Notes under the pieces: generated by a model | Told to the model about the DNA's origin: nothing | The model's input: only the letters and a program-made list of their open reading frames with translations | Database searches by the model: none | From: Ehretia macrophylla | Taxonomy: Eukaryota > Streptophyta > Magnoliopsida > Boraginales > Ehretiaceae | Reading direction: 5' to 3' | DNA length: 64,000 bases | Assembly (NCBI GenBank): GCA_037974665.1 | Contig: CM075767.1 | Location: 23,213,498 to 23,277,497, forward strand | Made by a program: the position numbers and the translations under genes | In this document: one piece after another, positions 1 to 10,584 of the stretch | Layout: each line of letters begins with the position of its first letter | Numbering within the stretch: position 1 is the first letter of the stretch

Positions 1-493
1 TATAGGCAAGCAACACATGAACATAATTAGGATCAACATTCCGTGGCTTCAACAGAAGTCTTCCTTTAGTTTTAATCCTCCCTTTCTTCCCCACACTGTT
101 TTGATATCCTTTCCAATCTTTCCCAACATCACATTGTTCAAATGTGATCCTAGAGACCAGAGCTTACATGATCAGTTTGCTGGTTATGTAAACTTCACCA
201 GATGTGAAGCGCAAGGCTACCATATATACTATAAGTATCCAGATGATAGAGATCATCCTAGTGCTATTGCCACTCCTCCACCTAGCTGCTCAATTTTTCA
301 GTTGCCAATGATACCCTTTGATCCAAATTTGGATCCTAAGGACTTGTTAGGATATCGGCCAGCGAAGTTAATCTGGAATGGCATCTTTCTGCTGATTGTT
401 ATCGTTGTCACCACCGACGCGGCCAATGCCAATTAGACAGCGGGAATCGATTTCATTGCTCGAAAGGTATAAATAAGCACCTTTTTTTATTCA

Positions 494-1528
494 TTTATTG
501 GCTGAGTGTGTCAATAGTGTGATTGTGTGGTTTATAAGTGGGTGTTGTAGGTATAAATGATAACTTGGGTTAACTATTTTGGCTTAGTAGAAAAAAAGTC
601 AAGTAGTTATTTTTTTATGCCTACAACACCAATCTCGCTTGCGGGCTTGGGAGTCTAGGCTTGGGGCATGATAGAATTGTATTCAGAGCATGTCACTAGT
701 CGATGCGGGAATTAAGTACTATGCAAAACAAAGTGCTACAATAAGGAGACGGTGGGAGCCACCTTTTGAACCCGTAGAAGCCACCTCTAGAATTTTGCAC
801 TGCCTGGTTGGTCCTGGGTGTTTGTGAATGGTTTATAAGAAGGTATTTTGAATATAAAAAATAACTTATATTAACTATTTTGGGTCAGTAGAAAAGATAT
901 CCAAACAATTATTTTCTTATGAAAAAATGTCACATTTAGTCCCTATTGTTTCTTTTTAGTTTCAATTTGGGCTCTATTATTTAAAATGTCTCAATTTCGT
1001 TCCTTTATTTTTAAAAAAGTCTCAATTTCATTCCTATTGTTTTAAAAAATTCTCAATTTTATCCTTATTTTTTTTAAAGTTGCAAATTTGTCCATATTGT
1101 TCAAAATTAATCAATTTAGTTCCTATTATTTTTATAAAAAAAAAATTAAATATGTGCCTATTATTTTTCTAAAAATTTCAATTTAGTCGTTAAATAATAA
1201 GGATAAATTTGAAATTTTTAGAAAATAATAGGGATAAATTAAAACTTTAGGAAAATAATTGGGACGAAATTGAAATTTTTTAAAAATAATAAGGACGAAA
1301 TTAAATTTTTGGAAAACAATAAGGATGAAATTGAGAAATTTTAAATAATAGGGATGAAATTAAAACTTTTGGGGAAACAATAGGGACGAAATTGAGATAT
1401 TTAAAATAATAGAGACCAAATTGAAACTAAAAGTAAGCAATATAGACTAAATGTAAAAATTTTCCTTTTATTATGCTTACAATACTAATCTCGATTGTGA
1501 GCCTAGAGTCTAAACTTGAGGCGTGACA
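494..1528. repeat. Two diverged copies of a ~150 bp repeat in the intron of pseudogene A
   Basis: Copy 1 lies at about 520-668. Copy 2 lies at about 826-921 and resumes at 1476-1528 after an insertion. Both share a core of the form TTAACTATTTTGG, then CAGTAGAAAA, then a TTATG stretch, then AATCTCG and a GGCRTGA-like end. The family is not recognised. They may be LTR or MITE fragments. Copy 2 is interrupted by the foldback element at 922-1466. Confidence 0.6.
922..1466. mobile_element. Foldback (long-TIR) non-coding MULE-like element
   Basis: The two halves are inverted copies of each other. The left arm carries repeated CAATTTNGTCCCTATT phrases and the right arm carries their reverse complements in reverse order. 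The flanks give an imperfect 9 bp target-site duplication, TTTCTTATG at 913-921 and TTTATTATG at 1467-1475 (8 of 9). The interrupted repeat reads continuously when the element is removed. A 9 bp duplication with long terminal inverted repeats is typical of Mutator-like elements. There is no coding capacity, so this is a non-autonomous copy. Confidence 0.7.
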
Positions 1529-2976
1529 GCAAGCAAATTTGATTAATCAAAAAGATACGTATATCATATTAATAGCATTTACATAGTATATTCAAGATTA
1601 TTGCAATATGATATCCCTTAATGTTCCCATAAATATGCACTTGTATTTTTATGCAATTATGATGGTAGTCACTTTCTATGATACACATTAGTCTATGAGA
1701 CTAAAAATTATCCTACTTTTTTCGTTTTGGTTTACTTTTTGTGCAGGTCATGTAGCAGGAAGTCATCTGCAACTAATTCTTGGCATAGGTACCTCCTTCA
1801 ATTAGCAGTATTAATTGCTTAGCGTATTCACTTTTAAACGAAAAACTAGAGATTCCTGAAGTACATAAATCTAAAATGGATGAATACCCAAATGTGAAAA
1901 CCTTCTTAAAGAACTATGGTTCATTTGCTCCTAAAAGGTACCACTATTTTGATGTTAAGAAAACTACAAGTTCTAAGATTAGATTAGGTGAAGGTGGCTA
2001 TGATTAGGTATACAAAGGAAAACTTCGTGATGGTAGTCTCATAGCAGTAAAGATCTTGAATGAATCAAAGGGAAATGGAGAAGAATTTATCAATGAGATG
2101 GCTAGTATTAGTATGACTCCTCATGTTAACATTGTCAAGCTTGTTGGTTTTTGTTTTGAGCGCAACAAAAGAGTTTTAATCTATGAGTTCATGCCTAATG
2201 AATCCATTGAGAAGTTCATCTATGATAAACAATCCTTGCTAGATCGGCAATTGAAATGGCAAACATTTTACAAAATTGCAGTAGGCATTGCTCGAGAATT
2301 AGAGTATTTAGACCGTGGTTGTAATACTCAAATTCTACACTTCGACATAAAGCCACATAACATCTTTCTTGATGAAGAGTTTGGTCCAAAAATTTCTTAT
2401 TTTGGACTTTCTAAATTATGCACTCGGAGAGTTAGTAGTGTATCAATATTTGGTGCACGAGGGACGATTGGATATATTGCTCCGGTGGTTATTTGCCAAA
2501 AATTTGGAGTGGTCTCTCGTAAGTTAGATGTTAATAAGTATGACATGATGATCTTGGAAATGGTTGGAGGAAGAAAGAATGTTGATGCTAGTGTCAATCA
2601 TACTAGTGAGACATACTATCCACATTAGGTCTACAAGCAACTTGAATTGAACAACAAGCTTGAACTTGATGAAATTTTGGATGAAGAAAAGAATGAGAAA
2701 ATCAGAAAGATGATTATAGTGAGCTTGTGGTGCATACAAACTAATCCCTCAACTCGACCATTAATGACTAAAGTGGTGGAAATGTTGGAAGGGAACCTGG
2801 TATCCTTGCAAATTCCTCCCAAACCCTACTTATTTTATCCCCCTCGATCACCAGTCGAATCATCAAAAAAATAAATAACTTAGTATTAGTAATGTATATT
2901 GCACTCTATTTCCTTAGAGCAATTCAACTTTCACCTTGTGGTTGTAATAGTTTGTAACTCCAAATAATTTAGATTG

Positions 2977-3331
2977 TGTTAGATGTGAAGCTCCCGAGCC
3001 AAGCAGTTTGTGCTGCTCCCCAATCCGAGCTGAGGATTTGCACAAGAAAAGAAAAGAAACAGCGGGGATTGTTTCCCGCGTCCTTCCTCCAGCGTGAGAA
3101 TTAGTATTTCGGCTGGGCACTAAATGAGTTGATAAATTTAGAAGGGTGGAAGTATGTTACCTTGGTCTATTTTCCTTATGCTATTTATAGTAGTGTGGTT
3201 GTCTTTTTTAGGGTGGTCCCTTTTTTGTTCTTACATGCTATTTGGTTGACAAGTGTCGTGCTACCTGGGCCATTTTATCATTTATGGGCTTTGGGCCAAA
3301 TAAGGTTCCTGGGCTATTTTTATCCATATCA
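2977..3331. mobile_element. Solo LTR (355 bp)
   Basis: The segment starts TGTTAGATGTG, ends ATCCATATCA, and is flanked by a perfect 5 bp duplication GATTG (2972-2976 and 3332-3336). The sequence on either side matches the continuous region downstream of pseudogene C near 18570-18610, which lacks this insert. TG...CA ends with a 5 bp duplication and no internal domain define a solo LTR left by LTR-LTR recombination. The family is not recognised. Confidence 0.8.
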
Positions 3332-3339
3332 GATTGTAT

Positions 3340-4390
3340 CCATAACTATGGAAACCAAGTAATCTTATAATTTCAATTGCTGCCACCATACATGCCCATG
3401 AAATATAACTTCAAACTAATGAGCAAAGAAATAGGGAAACAACAGGCTCATAAAATAAAAAGACATTGTAAAAATGGCTTGATAAGACTTGGTGGAAATG
3501 GTAGTGGATCGAGCATGGAGGGGTTGGTGTTCGTGGTGGAGCTAGTGGAGCTAATGTAATAGAAGGAGTTCTTGGGTTAGATGATTTGGTTGTCTATTTG
3601 TTTTCTGATGATTCTCACTAAAAAGACGAATTGTATAAACAAAACTAAAGTTAATTAAAGGATTAAAATGTTGCATTTTGAGGATAAAAGACTTCATTCT
3701 CAAAATGTTGCAATGTCATGATGGTGCAAGGGATGAAGGTCAATGGTTCTTTTTCTTTGGTAATCACCAAATCAAATTAGGAAAGTAATAATAGAACAAC
3801 TTCAATCAAGTATAAATTTGGAAACATTCAGAATAATAAGGAAGGGATAAAAAATGGATATAGGTATCAAAGCATGCAAATGTACAAGTCTTATCACTGA
3901 AAATAATAATTTGAAGGAAACTAAAATAACCTGAAAAAGATGAAGTAATTGGCTGCTCATATCAAGAATGTTAACATTCAACTATTCTATTAAAAATTTA
4001 ATAACTATAAACTTCTAATGGATTCAAATACTTATGTTATATATTAAGATTGATCGATGAAAAAAAAAGAAAAAAAAGAGATTAACGAAGAAATTTTTTT
4101 GGCTATGTCATTATCACAATAGAAATGTCATCTTATTAGACTATGAAATATAGCGTCACTAAGCACGCATACTTGACGAATTCCCTTACTAATTAAAGCA
4201 TGGTTGGGACTTATGTGCAAATATCCAAATGTTTAACATCGTACACTACTTTTGTTCAAAAAATAAAAAACATAGTACACTACTTCAACTTGTATGAGAC
4301 AACCCATAATTGACCGTACACCTGATTATGTCCTTGATTGATCTTCTGTGTAGCCAAGAGCTAGACTCTACAAGCCACAACATTGACTTA
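3340..4390. repeat. Non-coding cluster DNA; 3750-4390 duplicated elsewhere in the window
   Basis: No credible gene is seen. From about 3750 the sequence aligns over several hundred bases with 31914-32435, and its middle (about 3995-4190) also aligns with 29690-29880. This is downstream flank copied with the LRK10L genes. It runs into the MITE at 4391 exactly as the copy at 40640-40719 runs into the MITE at 40720. Confidence 0.75.
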
Positions 4391-4588
4391 GGTTTTGTTT
4401 AACCTAAATTTTTGACACCATTACGCCCCTTATTGCGCCTCTTGCTGCAGTAAGTGCTGTGAAATTAATTGGCTTGTGTTGTGCCAAAATTATGCTTTGA
4501 CTAAATTTAATTATGGTATGTGCATATATGTTTAGAAAACTTTGATTGACAGGTTTATCATATTTATAAGAGAGTTGAAAAGGCAAAT

Positions 4589-5318
4589 TGGCATTTACTT
4601 AAAGGTGATTGAAGTTTCCTTATTTCAAATAAAGAAGGTTGCCTTACTCAAGAATTACTTGGAGACAAAAAAATTCCATAAATCTCAAGGCCCAAGCACG
4701 GATTACCTTGTGAAGATTTAGACAACTAATTCAACATATATACAGTGCCTCACACGTTTGAAAGTTGTGCAGAATAAAGTGAAAAAACAAAGCTGAAAAA
4801 GAAGATTTCTTTAATATTTTCGAGCTGTCAGGTTTTGCTGCAGCAGATTGATGATGTGCTGCAACAGAAGTCAGTAACAGAGGAAATCTGATAATGCATG
4901 TATTGTTGCAGCAGACTGTGAAACAGACAGCTTATTTATGCTTCCGCTATGCTTATTGTTTTAATCTTTGATAGGAAGAGTTTTTAGTTTGTTCTTTGTT
5001 TTATTCATTCTTCAGGAGAAGAATGTGTAGTTCTCGGGAGAGAACGTCGCAAGTCGAGGGGAGCTCCCCAAATCGAGGTTCATTAAGGAGTTCGTCATCA
5101 AGGCGTTAAAGGTCAAGAGGGAGTCTTTACTTGTGTAAGTCCATTGATGTTGTAACAAGTGATTTATTAATAAAACAGGTTTGTTGGACCAGGGGAGGTC
5201 CCATGGACGTAGACCGCACGGTTGAACCACGTTAAATCTCGGTGTCCTTACTTTCTGCATATGTTTATTTATTTTGTTTTAACTTCTATTACAACAAGAT
5301 ATTAACCAGAAACTTACA
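4589..5318 (+). repeat. Left LTR of the pol-deleted copia element
   Basis: This is a direct repeat of 8608-9337 with only scattered differences. It begins TGGCATTTACTTAAAGG and ends CTTACA. Open frames inside it are chance ORFs, because the same frame is not kept in both copies. The match starts here, but the element itself begins about 170 bases earlier by its duplication. Confidence 0.85.
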
Positions 5319-5320
5319 AG

Positions 5321-5333
5321 TGGCATCAAGAGT
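5321..5333 (+). promoter_or_regulatory. Primer-binding site of the pol-deleted copia element
   Basis: TGGCATCAAGAGT lies two bases after the left LTR. It resembles TGGTATCAGAGC, the site complementary to initiator methionine tRNA that most plant copia elements use. Confidence 0.6.
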
Positions 5334-5394
5334 AGGTTACTGAACTTATTCAGTTAGATCTCTGGAAGAGTTTTTTATGGTTACTTTTGTAGAT

Positions 5395-7350
5395 ATGAAC
5401 ACTCTGTGTGATGGCGGATCAATCAATAAACCACCTCTTCTCGATGGCACAAACTATTCATACTAGAAGGCACGGATGAAAGCTTTCATTAAAGCTATTG
5501 ATGAAGCTACTTGAAGAGTTGTGTTAAGTGGATAGGAACACCCTACTGCCACAACTGATGAAGGCACTGTTGAGAAAAAGTCTGAATTGCAATGGACCAA
5601 GGCTGAAGACTCGGCGGCCACTAACAATTCAAAGACGCTGAATGCTATTTTTAATACGGTGGATCTGAATCAGTTTAAGCTTATTTTATCTTGAAACAGC
5701 GAAAGAAGCTTGGGAAATCTTACAATCGGCATATGAAGGTACTGCTGCAGTGAAATTGTCGAAATTACAAATACTTGCAACAACTTTTGAAGAATTGCAG
5801 ATGCACGGGGAGAAACCATTGCTGAATTTAATGCTAAACTTTGTGACATAGCAAACGAAGCTTTTGCATTGGGAGAAAAATACTCAAATTCAAAGTTGGT
5901 GAGAAAAACATTGAGGTCACTTCCGGACAGGTTTTCCATTAAGGTTACAGCAATAGAAGAAGCAAAGAATGTGGATTCCATGAAGCTTGATGAGCTAATA
6001 GGATCTTTGCAAACCTTTGAGATGAAATTCAAGCAGAAAAGAAAGGAAAAGGGCATTGCACTGCAAACAAAAATTCAAAAGCGAGAGGATGAAGATCTTT
6101 CTGATGATGATGAATTGACGGAATCTATGGCCCTTCTAACAAAGAATTTAAAAAAGGTGTTTAAAAAATGGAAGAATCAAGCGAAAGGTCCAAAATTCAC
6201 CAACTTTGGCAAGAACTCATATGCTGCAGCAAATGCTAAAACTTACAAAAAGCAGAATGAAAAAATGTTTGATGGAAAGAAAAAGAATAAAAGAATTCAA
6301 TGTCGGGAATGTGAAGGATTTGGTCACATTTAATCTGAGTGTGCCAATACTTTAAAAAGGAGGAAGAAAGCCATAAATACCTCATGGAGCGATGAAAGAT
6401 CAGATAATAGCAGCAGCAGTGAAGAAGAGCATACAAGCAACTATGTTGCGTTCTGTGCTGCAGCAGCACAATCAAATGCTGAGACAGTTGCTGAGACAGA
6501 AACTGAATCTGCTGCAGTAGAATTTGCAACAACTTCAGCAACAAAATTGGTTATATCAGATGGTAAAACTGATTTCGAATTGGACAGTGATGAAGAAGAG
6601 GACAAATTCATGAGGATCTACAAAATGATGTACCAAAAATGGATGATCGTATGTAAGGTGAATCAAGATCAACTAACCAAGATTGCTGAACTTGAAAAGG
6701 AAAAGACTAAGTTGCAGTAGAAAGCTGACATACTACAGCAGGAACTGTCACAGATTCAGCGAGGTTTCAAGATAATGAACTCAGGTATAGATAAACTTGA
6801 TTATATGTTATCCATTCAAAAGTCTTGCAAAGATCATACTGGATTAGGCTATCAAGGAGGAGCATCAACAAGTCAAATTGTGTTTGTCAAAGAAGCTGAA
6901 AAACCAAAGGTGGAACAATCTGTTGCAACAAAACCAAATGACAAGACTACTGTTGTCGCAACTAATGTTGCAATAAAAGCTGCAACAGAAAGTAAAATTC
7001 CAAAATTTAAGAAAAAGAAGTTTGTGCCTGTTTGTCATTTTTGCCACACTCGTGGACACATCAGATCACGATGCTACAGGTACATTGACATACTGAAAAG
7101 AAGTAAGTATGTTAAACCCTTTGTTTATGATAATTTTAGGAGACCACCACAAATGAAAGCGAATTTGTCGCAACAAAAAGTGAAACAAATCTGGGTAATA
7201 AAATCAGTTTTACCTTGTCCAGTTGAGCATAAAAGGGTTGTTCCAAACTATATTGCAATAGAAAATCAACTAGCAGATATCTTCACTAAGGCACTAGACT
7301 CTGTAAGGTTTGAGACCTTGAGAAAAGCCTTAGACATTTGTTCTCTATAA
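5395..7350 (+). pseudogene. Copia Gag polyprotein remnant fused to the RNase H tail
   Basis: ATG at 5395 opens a copia Gag (UBN2/DUF4219-like). The first domain has the usual LDGTNYSY pattern. Three tryptophan positions are now stop codons (TAG, TGA, TAG between about 5464 and 5540), and there is a frame disturbance near 5685. From 5869 the frame is open to a first zinc knuckle, CRECEGFGHI, followed by a stop and then SEC. Acidic and coiled segments follow. A second knuckle CHFCHTRGHIRSRC is at about 7030-7075. After about 7200 the same open frame continues into QLADIFTKALD (7267-7299), the conserved end of copia RNase H. The junction shows that protease, integrase, RT and most of RNase H were deleted. 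Confidence 0.85.
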
Positions 7351-8607
7351 GTTATAATGGTTTGTGTGTATGTGCATAGGTTAATCACTAGAGTATTGAA
7401 AATTATATGTATAAATCAACTAGTGATTTCATTTGTGGAACCATATTATCAATGCACATCATGTACTTGTTAGTCTGATGGAGCTTAAATTGAAGTCTCA
7501 ACAAGAAAGAATTTTGCACTTACTTGACGACTGGGGATCTAACAAAGAGAAGTCTCTTTGAGATTCATTCCTGAATTCTATTCACCTTGTCAAAAGGAAA
7601 AGTCATATGCAGGATATTGCAACGAAAGTTGGAATGGAAAGGGCTACCTAAGACCACAAAGAATAGTTCTAGAGTGAAAACCGCCATACCAAGAGAAAAA
7701 AAAAATCTTGAAACTCTTGTTTGAAAGATGGTTATATATAAAATTATGTAGGGGTGATTAGAGGACCAGATATGTTGGAACAAGTATTGCTTCTAATCTA
7801 ACCTGGTGTGATGGATATTGAGAACCATCTAGATTGACTTGAACATGAAACATACACACACATGTTCCATTCTTGAAATTCTTGTTTGATTTATGCATGT
7901 GATCAGTAGAAGCTTGAGTAGTGACTTAGAGTTCATACTAATAAGAATATGTTTGTTTTTAAATTTTGATTTTTTTTAAGGGTCAAAAGAATCTTGAGGG
8001 TTGAACGTCAAAGTGTGGAATTTGTTTAGTTGACGTATGTTGCAGCATAATCTCATATACCAAGTTTTTGATACTAAGTTTGGTCATAATTTGTTGTAGC
8101 ACAAATTTTGATTTGTCAGTTATATTTTTGTTGCATTAAAGATGAAGAACTAATGGTTTTGTCGTAGCAAAGCTTTTGTTTCTGATGAACGGTGCTACAG
8201 CAGGAGCTAAAGCAGTTACCACTTTATGCTGATGTTTCATAACTGAAATTTTAAACAGAAAAATCAGTGGCACGTTCAATGGTTTTAATTCTTGCTTACC
8301 AGTTTTATTTCACATCAAGCAGGTACTCAGGGAGAGTGAACTACAGTTCCCGTTTCTGTTGCAGCAGGAGCTGATGCTCAGGGGGAACATGGTGCTACAG
8401 CACCTGGTGGCACAGACTATGCCTCCAGCTCAAGTGTTGATGTGAGGAAATTGTTATAATAGTTCCAAGCTGCGCTGCAGTAGATAGCACCTAACCCCTT
8501 GTCTTTGTTTGTCAAAAAATGGGAGATCAATGGGATGTTTTTATGCTCTGATTATATGCCCTAATTATTTTTTGATTACTCTGATATATTTTGTGTTATG
8601 TTTTCGT
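7351..8607. other. 3' non-coding region of the pol-deleted copia element
   Basis: About 1.2 kb lies between the end of the RNase H tail and the right LTR. No long ORF or env-like domain was recognised. A purine-rich tract at about 8515-8528 is the likely polypurine primer. Many CTGCAGCAG and TGTTGCAGCA phrases recur here and in the LTRs. Confidence 0.5.
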
Positions 8608-9337
8608 TGGCATTTACTTAAAGGTGATTGAAGTTTCCTTATTTCAAATAAGGAAGGCTGCCTTATTCAAGAATTGCTTAGAGACAAAGACATTCCATAA
8701 ATCTCAAGGCCCAAACACGGATTACCTTGTGGAGATTTAGGCCACTAATTCAGCATATATACAGAGCCTCACATGTTTGAAAGTTGTACATAATAGAGTG
8801 AAAAAACAGAGCTGAAAAAGAAGATTTCTTTAATATTTTTGAGCTGTCAGGTTTTGCTGCAGCAGATTGATGATGTGCTGCAACAGAAGTCAGTAACAGA
8901 GGAAATCTGATAATACATGTATTGCTGTAGCAGACTGTGAAATTGACAGCTTTTTTATGCTTCCGCTATGATTATTGTTTTAATCTTTGATAGGAAGAGT
9001 TTTTAGTTTGTTCTTTGTTTTATTCATTTTTTGGGAGAAGAATGTGTAGTTCTCGGGAGAGAACGTCGCAAGTCGAGGGGAGCTCACTAAACCGAGGTTC
9101 ATTAAGGAGTTCGTCATCAAGGCATCAAAGGTCAAGAGGGAATCTTTACTTGTGTAAGTCCATTGATGTTGTAATTTGTGATTTATTAATAAAACAGGTC
9201 TGTTGGATCATGGGAGGTCTCGTGGACGTAGACCGCACGGTTGAACCACGTTAAATCTCGGTGTCCTTACTTTCGGCTTATGTTTATTTATTTTGTTTTA
9301 ACTTCTGTTACAACAAGATACTAACCAGAAACTTATA
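8608..9337 (+). repeat. Right LTR of the pol-deleted copia element
   Basis: This is a direct repeat of 4589-5318. The terminal bases read CTTATA where the left copy has CTTACA. The duplication GACAC follows immediately (9338-9342). The polypurine tract suggests that the full LTR may start about 77 bases earlier. Confidence 0.85.
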
Positions 9338-9944
9338 GACACTTAAAAATATTTTATATGAGTTTAGAAGCTAATTTAATTTATTTGACACATTTTTTAA
9401 AGTATTTTTTGGTAAAAACTGAAACTAAAAAAAGTTAAGAAACAAAAAGCACCAAATTGGAGCTTTTCAAAATAGGTTTTTGTCAATCTGTTTTTACATA
9501 ATATGATAAGTTGTTTTTTTCTTTCTCAAATATACCTCTTGATATTTTTTAAAGTCCAACATTACTCTCAAATTTTTTAAAAGCTCAACATTGTCCAACA
9601 TAGGCCAAATAGTCAACAACTTTTGTTTAATAGCACTTTTAACCAATGTTCTATTGCTAAAAGTTCTACAACTCAAAAATTATTTTTTTACAGATAAATC
9701 AAATAGAAGCTTAGTCCCGAGTATATATTGAGTGTTTATATACGGGTCTAAATGTTAATAGTTGTTGTTATTCTTTTGCGATGCCTTTGTTCGTTCTCAT
9801 CTTGAAAAGGAAAAAAAAAGAAAAAAAGAACAAAAAACAACATAAGGGGTACATTTCAATTGTTTTCTCATGTTTGACCCAAAAAAAATTGTTGTCTCAT
9901 GTCACGTGCTTATGTCAGTGGTCTATAATTTCCACGCAAGTGTT

Positions 9945-10426
9945 TTTTTGCTAGGAAAGCAAGCAGTTGTATTAATAAAAAAAAAAAGTACAAAAGAAGT
10001 GGGTAATTATCCCAAGTGAGACAAAGGGCCCCTATTAGCAAGCACTATACAATAATTCTCTCTAACTGTCTACTAAAATTAATGTTTCTTAAGTTTTTAT
10101 GTTTATACAGTTTGTGTTTGACATCAAAAATAATTTTAAAAAGGAGTTGGTCCTCATTGAGCGCCATTCCATCATGATTCCTCCGATTCCTTTCTCCCCA
10201 AATGTGGAAGACTGAAGCCTAGAGGAAAAGCTTGATTGCAATCTTTTGAGAAACAAATGAATCACAATTGCAACTGACCCAAGTAGTAATATCATCCCAA
10301 CAATGAAGGATGGCAGGCCCCTTTAAAGCTTTCATACCACTCACCCAGAGTCCGCGAGTAAAACTGCAAGTGAAATAAAGATGATCTCTATCCTCTAAAT
10401 GATTTCTGCAAAAGACACACCTTGGA
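9945..10426 (-). mobile_element. 5'-truncated LINE (L1-type) 3' end
   Basis: On the minus strand the region encodes a reverse-transcriptase zinc-binding motif (CVFCRNHLEDRDHLYFTC, about 10360-10420). After a frame break comes the usual C-terminal FHIWGERNRRNHD (about 10155-10195), and then a T-run on the + strand as the poly(A) tail. Near-perfect 14 bp duplications, TCCACGCAAGTGTT (9931-9944) and TCCACGTAAGTGTT (10427-10440), flank it. The paralogous empty site near 42100-42120 reads TTCCAATGTAAGTGTTGC without the insert. Truncation at the 5' end and long duplications fit target-primed reverse transcription. Confidence 0.85.
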
Positions 10427-10584
10427 TCCACGTAAGTGTTGCATTTAGAAGAGTCAAAAAATATGAAAATTCTAAATTGGGGTGACGATGTACTTCTTAC
10501 GTCGAATCTCTACTTCGGAAAACTCTTGGAAAGTTTAAAGAAAAATGAAAATGAAAAGAATAGGGTAGAGACAACATTAAGTCA

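Larger units (their letters stand above)
1..2874 (+). pseudogene. LRK10L-2-type receptor-like kinase pseudogene A
   Basis: This is an Lr10/LRK10L-2 receptor-like kinase: a plasma-membrane kinase with a cysteine-rich wall-associated-kinase-type ectodomain. The window opens inside the ectodomain exon (to 466, then GT). The WAK-associated motif WHLSADCYRCHHRRGQC is read in frame 1, but the upstream part is in frame 2. Paralogue D shows one base lost near 348. An intron filled with repeats follows (467 to about 1746), then a short juxtamembrane exon ending near 1788. The transmembrane exon present in D is missing or unrecognisable. The kinase runs from about 1873 to 2874. It has an in-frame TAG in the glycine loop (2005-2007) and a TAG replacing the conserved Trp after YYPH (2626-2628). 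HFDIKPHN and the VAIK-type lysine (IAVK) are kept, but DFG reads YFG. A protein kinase pseudogene is certain; the subfamily call is strong. Confidence 0.9.
4419..9337 (+). mobile_element. Ty1/copia LTR retrotransposon with most of pol deleted
   Basis: Two long direct repeats (4589-5318 and 8608-9337, 730 bp each) flank a gag region and a residual RNase H tail. The outer duplication GACAC (4414-4418 and 9338-9342) was found by comparison with the empty MITE at 40720-41110, which reads TTTTTGACACTTAAAAA without a break. A primer-binding site like TGGCATCAAGAG follows the left LTR. A purine tract (AAAAAATGGGAGATC, about 8515-8528) precedes the right LTR, whose true start may therefore be near 8531. 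The first 170 bases at the left end do not match the right LTR well, so the left terminus is rearranged or diverged. Protease, integrase and reverse transcriptase are absent: a non-autonomous deletion derivative. Confidence 0.88.
4391..9710. mobile_element. MITE copy A (TTA duplication), split by a copia element
   Basis: The ends GGTTTTGTTTAACC and (inverted) GCTTCTATTTGATT are flanked by TTA at 4388-4390 and 9711-9713. The sequence is the same family as the uninterrupted 391 bp MITE at 40720-41110. A 3 bp TTA duplication fits PIF/Harbinger (Tourist-like) MITEs. The copia element at 4419-9337 sits inside it, so the MITE itself is about 4391-4418 plus 9338-9710. Confidence 0.75.

Noticed and set aside
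9015..9254. 79-codon ORF with Ser/Arg-rich product
   Set aside because: It lies inside the right LTR of a copia element, and the left LTR copy does not keep the frame open (TAA in the corresponding place near 5107).
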